In this document: in pieces, positions 7,075-15,530 of the stretch
Layout of the letters: every line of letters starts with the position of its first letter
Position numbering within the stretch: position 1 is the first letter of the stretch
DNA from: Porphyromonadaceae bacterium
GTDB taxonomy: Bacteria > Bacteroidota > Bacteroidia > Bacteroidales > Paludibacteraceae
Length of the DNA stretch: 15,682 nucleotides
Direction of reading: 5' to 3'
Assembly: GCA_905372135.1 (NCBI GenBank)
Contig: CAJPNS010000039.1
Location: 1 to 15,682 of the forward strand
The notes under the pieces: model-generated
The model's database searches: none
Told to the model about the DNA's origin: nothing
What the model saw: only the letters and a program-made list of their open reading frames with translations
Position numbers and translations under genes: made by a program

Positions 7075-8073
7075 ATGAGATGGAGACTATTGCCGTTTAT
7101 ATTTGTATATATAACAATAAATTCTAACATAGCTGTTGCTCAAGACAGAGACAGTCTGTATATAAGGAGTTTACCTTATAAAATGTGGGCTAAGACATCG
7201 ATACTGAGTAAATTCATCGAAATACACGATGGAGAGAATAGTTTTACACCCAACTATCCGTTTATGGCAGGAGCAGGGGTAGGGCTTCACAAGATAAGAT
7301 ATGTCAATCTTTCGTTTGCCATAAGCCTTTTCCCTCTGAAAAACGAATCAGGATTGAGATCATACATCACCGACATTCAGATACATTCGTACGGCAAGAA
7401 ATCTCTTTTCGACGCTTACTACCAATCGTACAAAGGTTTTTTCGTAGAAAAAGAGCTAAAAAACGGACAAGAAGAGTACTCTCTGTATCCCGACCTCGCT
7501 CTGCGACAGGCGGGCATTGAGTATACGCATATCTACAACCATCGTCGGTTTTCGGCTCGTGCAGCATTCGAACAGAGTGAGTTGCAAATACGTTCGGCAG
7601 GCAGTTTCTTGTTGGGCGGTGGAATATATTGGCATAGGGTAAAGCCCGATACTAATATGTCGGCAGGGTATCCCAAAAGCGAGTTCGACAATATTCAGGT
7701 AGGTATAAACATGGGATACGCCTATTCGTGGGTCATAAACGAACGATTACTATTATCTTCAATAGCCACGATAGGATTAAGTATTGGCAACGAGACACAA
7801 GCCCTGCGACAAGGAAAAGTCAGAATATACCCTACGGCTATGGTAAAAGCTTCGTTCGTCTATTCGCCCAAAGAAGATTGGTCGCTGGCAGTAACGGGCG
7901 TATTCAACGACAAAACAATATATACCTCTACCAATAGGCGTTTATTCGTATACTCACCTACAATGCAACTCACACTGACAAAACATTTCGACTTCGACCC
8001 ATTGACGTATATAAAAAAGCCTCGTAACAGATTTTTGAACAACTTCCTAAATACGGAACAAAAGTTACGGTGA
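7075..8073 (+). CDS. DUF4421-like predicted outer-membrane beta-barrel protein
   Basis: I chose the ATG at 7075 (332 residues) over a longer reading to 6979 because it avoids overlapping ccsA and gives a clean signal peptide, MRWRLLPFIFVYITINSNIAVAQ. The rest is alternating hydrophobic/polar strands typical of an outer-membrane barrel. The phrases YYQSYKGFFVEKE, YPDLALRQAGIEY, RRFSARAAFEQSE and RSAGSFLLGGG resemble the Bacteroidota family DUF4421, from memory and not from a search. Function unknown. It lies 29 bases after ccsA with no promoter between, so it is likely read through from the nrf operon, yet nothing in it (no CxxCH, no metal motif) points to nitrite or heme chemistry. A promoter for clpP follows. 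Confidence 0.75.
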   Translation: MRWRLLPFIFVYITINSNIAVAQDRDSLYIRSLPYKMWAKTSILSKFIEIHDGENSFTPNYPFMAGAGVGLHKIRYVNLSFAISLFPLKNESGLRSYITDIQIHSYGKKSLFDAYYQSYKGFFVEKELKNGQEEYSLYPDLALRQAGIEYTHIYNHRRFSARAAFEQSELQIRSAGSFLLGGGIYWHRVKPDTNMSAGYPKSEFDNIQVGINMGYAYSWVINERLLLSSIATIGLSIGNETQALRQGKVRIYPTAMVKASFVYSPKEDWSLAVTGVFNDKTIYTSTNRRLFVYSPTMQLTLTKHFDFDPLTYIKKPRNRFLNNFLNTEQKLR

Positions 8074-8107
8074 TATTTTTTGTTTTCTACAATTCGGATT
8101 TTTAGTG

Positions 8108-8115
8108 TACATTTG
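8108..8115 (+). promoter_or_regulatory. -7 promoter element upstream of clpP
   Basis: TACATTTG matches TAnnTTTG exactly and lies 37 bases before the clpP ATG, within the 79-base gap after the DUF4421-like gene. The best TTTG upstream (8079-8082) is 25 bases away, longer than the usual 17-23, so the -33 element is poor or degenerate. Confidence 0.55.
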
Positions 8116-8152
8116 TAGATTAAATTTCAACAAACGGATAATAAAATAGATT

Positions 8153-8830
8153 ATGCAAAACAACGAGTTTAGAAAATTTGCTACCAAGCACTTACGTATG
8201 AATAGCTTAGCCTTAGACAATTTTATGGCTGCCCAAGATAATTATTATGTATCTCCCACCATCTTAGAAGAGCGTCAACTCAATGTAACACAGATGGATG
8301 TTTTCTCTCGCCTTATGATGGACAGAATCATTTTTCTCGGCACTCCAATCGACGATTACGTCGCTAATGTCATTCAGGCTCAGCTACTTTTCCTCGATAC
8401 AGCCGACCCCGGTAAAGATATTTCGATATACATCAATTCGCCTGGCGGCGTAGTACAAGCGGGGCTCGGTATATACGATACAATGCAATATATTTTGTCG
8501 AAAGTAGGCACTATTTGTACAGGTATGGCGGCATCGATGGCAGCAGTATTACTTGTTGCCGGCGAAAAAGGCCGACGCTCGGCTCTACCCCACTCGCGAG
8601 TAATGATACACCAGCCAAGCGGAGGTATGCAAGGACAGTCTTCTGATATGGAAATCGCTGTACGTGAAGTACAAAAGCTACGTCAAGAATTGTATCACAT
8701 CATATCCGAACATTCGGGACAGCCATTCAAAAAAGTCGAAAAAGACTCAGACCGCGACTATTGGATGACAGCACAAGAAGCTCTCGCTTACGGTATGGTC
8801 GACAGTGTTTTGACCAAGAATAAGAAATAA
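8153..8830 (+). CDS. clpP: ClpP, ATP-dependent Clp protease proteolytic subunit
   Basis: Serine peptidase (MEROPS S14) forming the tetradecameric chamber that degrades proteins unfolded by ClpX or another Clp ATPase in the cytoplasm. The catalytic triad is Ser128 (TGMAASMAA), His153 (MIHQPSGG) and Asp202 (SDRDYWM); the His-to-Asp spacing of 49 equals that of E. coli ClpP. SIYINSPGG (91-99) is the oxyanion-hole region. The 225 residues include an N-terminal stretch of about 30 residues before the conserved core, which may be a propeptide. clpX follows 66 bases later, the usual pairing. Confidence 0.97.
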   Translation: MQNNEFRKFATKHLRMNSLALDNFMAAQDNYYVSPTILEERQLNVTQMDVFSRLMMDRIIFLGTPIDDYVANVIQAQLLFLDTADPGKDISIYINSPGGVVQAGLGIYDTMQYILSKVGTICTGMAASMAAVLLVAGEKGRRSALPHSRVMIHQPSGGMQGQSSDMEIAVREVQKLRQELYHIISEHSGQPFKKVEKDSDRDYWMTAQEALAYGMVDSVLTKNKK

Positions 8831-8848
8831 TCGTTAGAGTTGTAGGGT

Positions 8849-8871
8849 TTTAACCACTATTTAACCCACTA
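8849..8871 (+). repeat. short imperfect tandem repeat in the clpP-clpX gap
   Basis: TTTAACCACTA (8849-8859) is followed directly by TTTAACCCACTA (8860-8871), one inserted base apart. The surrounding 66-base gap shows no TAnnTTTG element or good hairpin. Meaning unknown; it may be chance. Confidence 0.6.
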
Positions 8872-8896
8872 CTCATTTATAACAAACACATTATTA

Positions 8897-10117
8897 ATGG
8901 CAAAAAAAGGTAATATATGTAGTTTCTGTGGTAGAAACGAACAAGATGTTGATTTATTGATTGCCGGTATCGGTGCGTATATATGCAACAACTGTATAGA
9001 GTCGGCTCATAGTATTATTTCAGAGGAATTTGAGCGACGAAGCAAAGAGTTTAATATCGACAGTACAGACCTGCCTAAACCTCGACAGATAAAAGAATTT
9101 CTCGATCAATATGTTATCGGACAAGACGAAGCGAAGAAATTCCTTTCGGTAGCAGTATACAATCATTACAAACGCATATCGCAACACATTGATAACGACG
9201 ATGTAGAAATAGAAAAATCGAATATTATAATGGTAGGTGCCACCGGTACGGGCAAAACGTTGCTGGCTCGCACTATAGCCAAGAAACTGCACGTCCCCTT
9301 TACGATAGTAGATGCCACCGTGCTTACCGAAGCCGGATATGTCGGAGAAGATATCGAGAGTATTCTCACACGTCTTTTGCAGGCAGCCGATTACAACGTA
9401 GCAGCAGCCGAGAAAGGTATTGTTTTCATCGATGAGGTCGATAAAATAGCTCGTAAAGGCGACAATCCGAGTATCACTCGCGACGTTAGCGGAGAAGGTG
9501 TGCAGCAGGGACTCCTTAAGCTACTCGAAGGCTCTGTAGTACTTGTCCCCCCACAAGGTGGACGTAAACATCCCGAACAGAAAATGGTAGAGGTAAATAC
9601 CAAAAACATACTTTTTATCTGCGGAGGAGCATTCGACGGTATCGAAAAACGGATCGCCAACAGACTAAATACCAACGTTGTAGGGTTTAGAGATAAAGTT
9701 ACGGTATCGATAGACCGCAACAATCTGTTGCAATACATATCTCCGCAAGACCTTAAATCTTTCGGACTTATCCCCGAAATTATAGGACGACTGCCAATTC
9801 TCACTTATCTCGAACCACTTGATAGAGACGCTCTTAAGCGTATTCTGGTAGAACCGAAAAATTCTATTATAGGGCAGTACAAAAAACTATTCAAAATGGA
9901 CAACGTAGATCTTACTTTCGACGACGAAGTAATTGATTTCGTGGTCGATAAAGCAATAGAATATAAACTTGGAGCAAGGGGGCTGCGTTCGATTGTGGAG
10001 ATGATAATGATAGATGTTATGTTCGATATTCCGTCCGAACACCGCGACTCTCTGAACATAACGCTCGATTATGCAAGAGAAAAAGTAGAAAAAGCATCGA
10101 CGAAAATGCTTGCTTAA
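8897..10117 (+). CDS. clpX: ClpX, ATP-dependent unfoldase subunit of ClpXP
   Basis: AAA+ unfoldase that recognises tagged substrates and threads them into ClpP. The N-terminal C4 zinc-binding domain uses Cys8, Cys11, Cys30 and Cys33. The ATPase core shows Walker A GATGTGKT (114-121; more often GPTGSGKT), Walker B VFIDE (176-180), pore loop GYVG (147-150), RKH loop (223-225) and sensor-2 GARGLR (359-364). The ClpP-docking loop reads VGF (262-264), within the accepted L/I/V-G-F pattern. The C terminus is short and ends soon after the small domain. It lies 66 bases after clpP and 19 bases before the PorE-like gene, so all three may share a transcript. Confidence 0.98.
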   Translation: MAKKGNICSFCGRNEQDVDLLIAGIGAYICNNCIESAHSIISEEFERRSKEFNIDSTDLPKPRQIKEFLDQYVIGQDEAKKFLSVAVYNHYKRISQHIDNDDVEIEKSNIIMVGATGTGKTLLARTIAKKLHVPFTIVDATVLTEAGYVGEDIESILTRLLQAADYNVAAAEKGIVFIDEVDKIARKGDNPSITRDVSGEGVQQGLLKLLEGSVVLVPPQGGRKHPEQKMVEVNTKNILFICGGAFDGIEKRIANRLNTNVVGFRDKVTVSIDRNNLLQYISPQDLKSFGLIPEIIGRLPILTYLEPLDRDALKRILVEPKNSIIGQYKKLFKMDNVDLTFDDEVIDFVVDKAIEYKLGARGLRSIVEMIMIDVMFDIPSEHRDSLNITLDYAREKVEKASTKMLA

Positions 10118-10136
10118 AACACTGATATAAAGAGAA

Positions 10137-12170
10137 ATGGCAGACAATATTAATACAGTCTTTAAAAGTATTTGGTACGCTTTTGAGAGAGTATCGTCTT
10201 CAAAAAACGTATTGTTATTTGCTTTGTCGTTCAGTATTTTACTGTCTGCCTGTAATGTAGAATCTCGCTTAGCCAAAGCAGATCAGCTATATAGCGAAGG
10301 AGTCTATCACAAGGTCGAAAGGCAATATATCAGCCTTGCGGGCTATATACCGAAGAAAAAAAAACATCTCAAATCGAGAATATACTTTAAGATTGCCGAA
10401 TGTAATCGCATATTGTTCAATATGAAAAAGGCGGAAAACTACTATATTCGTGCTCTGAAAGGTGGTTTCCGCGACTCTGTGATATACCTCCATCTCGCTA
10501 AAACACAGATGGCAAACGGTAGTTATGCATCTGCATCTCGCAATTTTGAGCGGTTTCTGCAGAAAAATCCTACCCATCGCGAAGCGTTAGACGGCTTAGT
10601 ATCGGCAGAGAAAGCAAAGGAGTTGCTTCGGCAGCCGTCGCGTTACAAAATCGGTATAGCTTCGGAATTCAACACAAACCGAAGTTCCGATTTTTCACCG
10701 GCTTTCGTCGGCAATGGCGATGATTTACTTATGTTTACGACCAATCGAGATGTCTCTAAAAAACAGAAAAAAAGTGAGGTTACAGGTCGTTTGAACTTTG
10801 ATATTTACAGCGTCAGAAAAAACAATTCTAATCGCTGGGAGAAGCCTGTTTATCTACGTGAATTCAACCTCTCAGACGACGACGGAGTCTGCTCATTCAC
10901 TTCCGACGGGCGAACCGTATTCTTTACTCGTGTCTCGGCCGACGACAACCTGCCACGGTCGGTATCTATTATGACATCGACTCGTAGTGGAGGCGAGTGG
11001 TCTGAACCTCAACCCGTTATAATCTTCAAAGATAGTTCGATAAATATAGCCCACCCCGCAATATCGCCCGACGGACAAGACTTGTATTTTGTATCCGATT
11101 TTGCGACACAGAGCCTCGGAGGCAAAGACATATTTATCTCCCACAAAGACAATGGAGTATGGTCTGTGCCTGAGAATTTGGGTCAAAATATCAATACTAC
11201 CGGCAACGAGATGTTTCCGTCTGTTGCACCCGACGGTTCGCTATATTTTGCTTCCGACGGACACGCCGGATTCGGCGGACTCGATATCTACCGCGCGAAA
11301 CGCGATAGCAACGGTATATGGCAGGTAACCAATATGATGGCTCCCATCAATTCGCCTAACGACGACTTCGGTATAACATTCCGAAGCAACGCGGCAAGCG
11401 GTTATTTTTCGTCGAACCGCGGAAACACCAAAAACCTCGACAATATATACTGGTTCGAACTGCCCGAACTCACCTATGCCGTAGAAGGCACAGTATCTGA
11501 CGAAAATGGTCTGCCTCTGGATGCTATCGTGAAACTCATTGGAAATGACGGCTCTATAGTAAAACAGAGAGTAAAACGTAATGGGACATATCGTATAAAA
11601 TTAAAACCTAACGTGAATTACGTGATGATGGCATCGAATAGAGGTCATTTAAATTCATCTAAAAGCTTATCTACTGTAAAAGAGAAAGATAGCAAAGTAT
11701 TCAAAAACGATTTTAAACTACCTTCCATATCGAAACCTGTAAAAATGGAAAATATCTTTTATGAGTTCGGTCAATGGAATCTCACACCCGAATCGCAAAA
11801 AGAGCTCGATAATCTTGTGGAATTACTCAATGATAATCCGAATATTACTATCGAACTTTCGGCTCATACCGATAGCGTAGGTACGGCAGAAAGCAATATG
11901 GAGTTGTCGCAAAAACGTGCAAATACGGCAGTCGAATATCTTATCGGTAAAGGTATTGCAAAAGACAGACTTGTGCCGAAAGGCTACGGAGAGAGTCAGC
12001 CTGTGGCAGTAGACGCTTTTTTAGCGAAACGATATGGATTTCTTAAAGAAGGCGACGTTCTTACTCCCGACTTTATAGCCTCATTACCTGCCGATTATCA
12101 GGCAATATGCAATCAGATAAATAGGCGAACGGAGTTCAGAGTACTACGCACCACATACAACCTCTTCTAA
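10137..12170 (+). CDS. porE: PorE-like OmpA-family lipoprotein (TPR, beta-propeller, CRD, OmpA domains)
   Basis: Outer-membrane-associated lipoprotein with the four-domain layout of Porphyromonas gingivalis PorE, a type IX secretion system part that binds peptidoglycan. The lipobox LSAC ends at Cys39; its N-region is unusually long (about 24 residues before the hydrophobic stretch) and no closer Met exists. Then come TPR-like helices (about 41-165), PD40/WD40-like beta-propeller repeats (about 170-440; AISPDGQDLYFVSD, SVAPDGSLYFASD, GGKDIF, GGLDIY), a carboxypeptidase-regulatory-like domain (about 446-530) and an OmpA C-terminal domain (about 538-677). Asp579 (AHTDSVG) and Arg594 (LSQKRAN) are the peptidoglycan-binding pair, and NRRTEFRVL closes the domain. 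The 677 residues are close to PorE length. Bacteroidota carry several paralogues of this architecture, so the architecture is certain but the porE assignment is tentative. It lies 19 bases after clpX and 24 before thyA. Confidence 0.85.
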   Translation: MADNINTVFKSIWYAFERVSSSKNVLLFALSFSILLSACNVESRLAKADQLYSEGVYHKVERQYISLAGYIPKKKKHLKSRIYFKIAECNRILFNMKKAENYYIRALKGGFRDSVIYLHLAKTQMANGSYASASRNFERFLQKNPTHREALDGLVSAEKAKELLRQPSRYKIGIASEFNTNRSSDFSPAFVGNGDDLLMFTTNRDVSKKQKKSEVTGRLNFDIYSVRKNNSNRWEKPVYLREFNLSDDDGVCSFTSDGRTVFFTRVSADDNLPRSVSIMTSTRSGGEWSEPQPVIIFKDSSINIAHPAISPDGQDLYFVSDFATQSLGGKDIFISHKDNGVWSVPENLGQNINTTGNEMFPSVAPDGSLYFASDGHAGFGGLDIYRAKRDSNGIWQVTNMMAPINSPNDDFGITFRSNAASGYFSSNRGNTKNLDNIYWFELPELTYAVEGTVSDENGLPLDAIVKLIGNDGSIVKQRVKRNGTYRIKLKPNVNYVMMASNRGHLNSSKSLSTVKEKDSKVFKNDFKLPSISKPVKMENIFYEFGQWNLTPESQKELDNLVELLNDNPNITIELSAHTDSVGTAESNMELSQKRANTAVEYLIGKGIAKDRLVPKGYGESQPVAVDAFLAKRYGFLKEGDVLTPDFIASLPADYQAICNQINRRTEFRVLRTTYNLF

Positions 12171-12194
12171 CACACTGTAAATCGACTCAGACAA

Positions 12195-12989
12195 ATGAAA
12201 CAATACCACGACCTACTAAATAAAATTCTCAGTGAAGGAGTATGCAAGCACAATCGCACGGGGACAGACACGATAGGGATTTTCGGACACCAGATGAGGT
12301 TCGATCTCAAAGACGGATTCCCGTTGATAACCACTAAGAAACTGCATTTGAAATCCATAATTCACGAGCTACTTTGGTTTCTAAAAGGCGATACAAACGT
12401 GAAGTACCTGCAAGACAATGGAGTACGTATTTGGAACGAATGGGCAGATGCCAACGGTGATTTGGGTCATATATATGGTTATCAGTGGCGTAAGTGGCCG
12501 GGATACGATGGAGAAGCTATAGACCAAATCGCCGAAGCCGAACGCACCATAAAAGAGGATCCCGACAATCGGCGTATCATCGTAAATGCTTGGAATGTAG
12601 GCGATTTGAAAAATATGAATCTACCGCCCTGCCATGCTTTCTTTCAGTTTTACGTAGCAAACGGACGCTTGAGCTTACAGATGTATCAACGCAGTGCGGA
12701 CGTGTTTTTGGGAGTACCCTTCAACATAGCGAGTTATGCCCTTTTACTGCAAATGATGGCGCAGGTTACAAACCTCGAAGCAGGCGAACTCATTCATACA
12801 TTGGGAGATACACACATATACGTAAATCATCTCGAACAAGTAAAAGAACAACTCAAACGTGAAATTCGCCCATTGCCACAAATGAAAATAAATCCCGATG
12901 TGAAGTCTATTTTCGACTTTAAATACGACGACTTCGAGCTGATAAATTACAATCCACATCCTCATATAGCAGGAGATGTGGCTGTATGA
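12195..12989 (+). CDS. thyA: ThyA, thymidylate synthase
   Basis: Makes dTMP from dUMP using 5,10-methylene-tetrahydrofolate, yielding dihydrofolate. At 264 residues it has exactly the E. coli ThyA length. The nucleophile is Cys146 in LPPCHAFFQFYV. Other signatures are RTGT (21-24), KKLHLKSIIHELLWFLKG (48-65), QRSADVFLGVPFNIASYALL (165-184), the dUMP-binding GDTHIYVNH (204-212), and the C-terminal AGDVAV. Its stop overlaps the murI start by four bases (ATGA), so translation is probably coupled. No dfrA (dihydrofolate reductase) gene is next to it in this window. Confidence 0.98.
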   Translation: MKQYHDLLNKILSEGVCKHNRTGTDTIGIFGHQMRFDLKDGFPLITTKKLHLKSIIHELLWFLKGDTNVKYLQDNGVRIWNEWADANGDLGHIYGYQWRKWPGYDGEAIDQIAEAERTIKEDPDNRRIIVNAWNVGDLKNMNLPPCHAFFQFYVANGRLSLQMYQRSADVFLGVPFNIASYALLLQMMAQVTNLEAGELIHTLGDTHIYVNHLEQVKEQLKREIRPLPQMKINPDVKSIFDFKYDDFELINYNPHPHIAGDVAV

Positions 12990-13825
12990 CAGACTATTAT
13001 AGCAAAAAGATGAAAATAGGTGTTTTCGACTCCGGATATGGAGGGCTTACCATACTCAAAGAGATAAGAAAAGTATTGCCTCAGTATAATTACATATACT
13101 TGGGAGACAACGCCCGAACACCCTATGGTACACGAAGTTACGAAGTAGTGTACGACTATACTCTGCAATGCGTCAAGCGTCTTTTCGATATGGATTGTTG
13201 TCTGATAATAATAGCCTGCAATACGGCGTCGGCAAAAGCTCTACGTACCATACAGCAGAACGATTTGCCGTACATTGCTCCCGACAGACGTGTATTGGGC
13301 GTCATTCGTCCTACCGCCGAGAGTGTCGGCAGCCTCACACAAACCGGCACTGTCGGTATTTTGGGAACTGTAGGTACAATACAATCACACTCTTACGATA
13401 TCGAGATAAAAAAACTTTTCCCCAGCGTGGAAGTTGTATCGCAGGCGTGCCCCATGTGGGTGCCACTGATAGAGAACAACGAACATCTTACGTCGGGAGC
13501 CGACTATTTTATTAAAAAAGATATAGACAGTATTTTAGCTAAAAACAAAAACATTGATACACTGATACTTGGCTGCACTCATTATCCGTTAGTTGCAAAG
13601 AGTATCGAAAGATTTGTACCTCAGCATATAAAAGTAGTTACACAAGGTAAAATAGTGGCTTACAGCTTAGAAGACTATCTTACTCGCCATCGTGAACTTT
13701 CGGAGCATTGTTCGCAAGGCGGTAATGTAGAATTTTTTACTACCGAGTCGGAGCAAAAATTCTCGGAATATGCTTCTATTTTTTGGCAAGAACCTATCGA
13801 AGCTAAAACTATATCACTCAACTGA
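12986..13825 (+). CDS. murI: MurI, glutamate racemase
   Basis: Cofactor-independent racemase giving D-glutamate for peptidoglycan. Both catalytic cysteines are present: Cys78 in ACNTASA and Cys197 in GCTHYP. The substrate loop FDSGYGG is at 14-20, with Asp15 and Ser16, and YLGDNARTPYG is at 38-48. The chosen start overlaps thyA by four bases. An alternative ATG at 13010 (MKIGVFDSG) would remove eight residues and matches the usual N terminus more closely, so the true start is open. tsaD starts seven bases after the stop. Confidence 0.96.
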   Translation: MTDYYSKKMKIGVFDSGYGGLTILKEIRKVLPQYNYIYLGDNARTPYGTRSYEVVYDYTLQCVKRLFDMDCCLIIIACNTASAKALRTIQQNDLPYIAPDRRVLGVIRPTAESVGSLTQTGTVGILGTVGTIQSHSYDIEIKKLFPSVEVVSQACPMWVPLIENNEHLTSGADYFIKKDIDSILAKNKNIDTLILGCTHYPLVAKSIERFVPQHIKVVTQGKIVAYSLEDYLTRHRELSEHCSQGGNVEFFTTESEQKFSEYASIFWQEPIEAKTISLN

Positions 13826-13832
13826 TAATGTG

Positions 13833-14870
13833 ATGATTACAAAAGATAAAGACAAAATAATCACTCTTGGAATCGAGTCGTCGTGCGACGATACGTCGGC
13901 AGCCGTACTCATAAATAACACACTGCTTTCCAACATCATAGCCTCTCAAGCCATTCACCAAGACTACGGCGGCGTAGTGCCTGAGCTCGCTTCTCGAGCA
14001 CACCAACAAAACATTATACCCGTGGTAGACACCGCAATACGTAGAGCCGGCATAGAAAAGACAGATATAGATGCCGTTGCCTTTACTCGTGGTCCCGGAT
14101 TGCTCGGCTCGCTTCTGGTAGGTACTTCATTTGCAAAGAGTTTCGCTACCGCACTCAACATTCCATGTATCGATGTCAACCATTTACAAGCGCACGTACT
14201 CTCTCATTTCATTGCAGAACAGGGAGTTGTACAAACATTCCCCACTTTCCCATTCTTATGCCTTTTGGTTTCGGGCGGTAATTCGCAAATAGTGCTCGTA
14301 CGCGATTACTTCGATATGCAGATTATAGGGCAGACGATAGACGATGCTGCCGGTGAGGCTTTCGATAAGTGTGCCAAGATTATGGGATTACCGTATCCGG
14401 GGGGACCTCATATAGATAAGCTAGCCAAAACGGGCAATCCCGCAGCATTTCACTTCGCTATGCCCAATATAGCCGAGTTCGATTACTCGTTTAGCGGACT
14501 GAAAACATCGTTTTTATACACTGTAAGAGACCAAGTTAAAGCTAATCCCGATTTTATTGAGCAAAATAAAGCCGATTTGTGTGCTTCGCTGCAAAAAACT
14601 ATCATAGATATCTTGCTAAAAAAGCTAATATTAGCCTCTAAAAAACTGAATATAACCAATATAGCCATTGCGGGCGGTGTCTCTGCCAATTCGGGACTCC
14701 GCGACGAACTCATATCTCGAGGCGAAAAGCTTGGATGGCAGGTATTTATACCTAAACCTGCATTCACTACCGACAACGCTGCAATGGTCGCTATAGTGGG
14801 GTATTTCAAATACTTACGCCACGATTTTTGTGCTATCGACGAACCTCCTTTTGCCAGAGTAGAAATATAA
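13833..14870 (+). CDS. tsaD: TsaD, tRNA N6-threonylcarbamoyladenosine transferase
   Basis: Catalytic subunit that transfers threonylcarbamoyl to A37 of ANN-decoding tRNAs, together with TsaB and TsaE. The ATG at 13833 (345 residues, MITKDKDKIITLGIESS) is preferred; an upstream reading to 13770 would overlap murI and adds a poor N terminus. Family motifs are clear: GIESSCDDTSAAVL, HQDYGGVVPELASRAHQ, metal-binding HLQAHVLSH, FLCLLVSGGNSQIV, DDAAGEAFDKCAKIMGLPYPGG, FSGLKTSF, IAGGVSANSGLR and FTTDNAAMVA. The length fits the family. It lies seven bases after murI and six before the exosortase-family gene. Confidence 0.97.
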   Translation: MITKDKDKIITLGIESSCDDTSAAVLINNTLLSNIIASQAIHQDYGGVVPELASRAHQQNIIPVVDTAIRRAGIEKTDIDAVAFTRGPGLLGSLLVGTSFAKSFATALNIPCIDVNHLQAHVLSHFIAEQGVVQTFPTFPFLCLLVSGGNSQIVLVRDYFDMQIIGQTIDDAAGEAFDKCAKIMGLPYPGGPHIDKLAKTGNPAAFHFAMPNIAEFDYSFSGLKTSFLYTVRDQVKANPDFIEQNKADLCASLQKTIIDILLKKLILASKKLNITNIAIAGGVSANSGLRDELISRGEKLGWQVFIPKPAFTTDNAAMVAIVGYFKYLRHDFCAIDEPPFARVEI

Positions 14871-14876
14871 AACGCT

Positions 14877-15467
14877 ATGAAACAACCGATAATCGATTTC
14901 TTTCGAACATATAAAGGGGTGCTGCTATTTTTCATATCTATGTTTGCAGCCGATATCGTGTGGAAACTCTGTATCTCAGGCGACGAGCAGAGTGCTACCA
15001 TATTTTTTCTCAAACGATACGATTGGTCTGAGGCTTTCGCATTCATTTCTACGATAATAGCCAAGACGACATACTTTTTCACCTCTATTTTCGACAGTTC
15101 GGCAATACTTAGAGATAATATCATAAGTTTCCCCGATAGAAAAGGAATAATGATAGTATGGAGTTGCAGCGGAATAAAGCAGATGTTTATCTTCCTGATA
15201 ATAATGATATTTGCCGACGGAAGATGGAAAAACAAATTGTGGTTTATCCCGATAGGATTACTTATGTGCTTTTTAATCAACATATTACGCACCACCACAC
15301 TGGCACTAATCATAAAAGACCATCGCGATATATTCCCTTTTATGCACCATCATGTACTTAAATACCTCTATTACAGCCTTATATTCATCATCTGGCTACT
15401 CTGGGAAGAACGTCTCAAGAATATCACCATACGCCATAAGAGTCGCCAACAAACCTCAACACACTAA
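14877..15467 (+). CDS. exosortase/archaeosortase-family membrane protein
   Basis: Small polytopic membrane protein of 196 residues with hydrophobic segments at about 12-30, 52-72, 100-112, 120-140 and 162-178. It carries the transpeptidase-like triad of the exosortase/archaeosortase superfamily in the right order and context: Cys97 in WSCSGIKQM, Arg138 in NILRTTTLALI, and His157-159 in FPFMHHHVLKY before the last helix. Known or proposed members cut and sort proteins with short C-terminal signals, or modify them, at the cytoplasmic membrane. It starts six bases after tsaD, so it is probably co-transcribed. No protein in the window has a PEP-CTERM-like tail, so its substrate is unknown. Size and triad spacing resemble the small Bacteroidota forms (XrtF-like), but the subgroup cannot be fixed here. 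Confidence 0.85.
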   Translation: MKQPIIDFFRTYKGVLLFFISMFAADIVWKLCISGDEQSATIFFLKRYDWSEAFAFISTIIAKTTYFFTSIFDSSAILRDNIISFPDRKGIMIVWSCSGIKQMFIFLIIMIFADGRWKNKLWFIPIGLLMCFLINILRTTTLALIIKDHRDIFPFMHHHVLKYLYYSLIFIIWLLWEERLKNITIRHKSRQQTSTH

Positions 15468-15488
15468 ATTAAAGCACATTAACACACC

Positions 15489-15516
15489 TACAATCTGGGT
15501 TGTAACTGATTTTTTT
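15489..15516 (+). terminator. weak hairpin plus T tract after the exosortase-family gene
   Basis: TACAA (15489-15493) pairs with TTGTA (15500-15504), plus one inner wobble, and a run of seven T starts at 15510, five bases beyond the stem. The position 22 bases after the stop fits a terminator, but the stem is short and the T tract is offset. Confidence 0.3.
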
Positions 15517-15530
15517 ATTCATCATAGACC

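Noticed and set aside
13770..13832. Longer N terminus for TsaD
   Set aside because: It overlaps murI; the conserved TsaD core starts about ten residues after the ATG at 13833.
14483..15313. Open frame of 276 codons on the - strand
   Set aside because: It is antisense to the ends of tsaD and the exosortase-family gene, both with clear motifs on the + strand; no signal, domain or promoter supports it.
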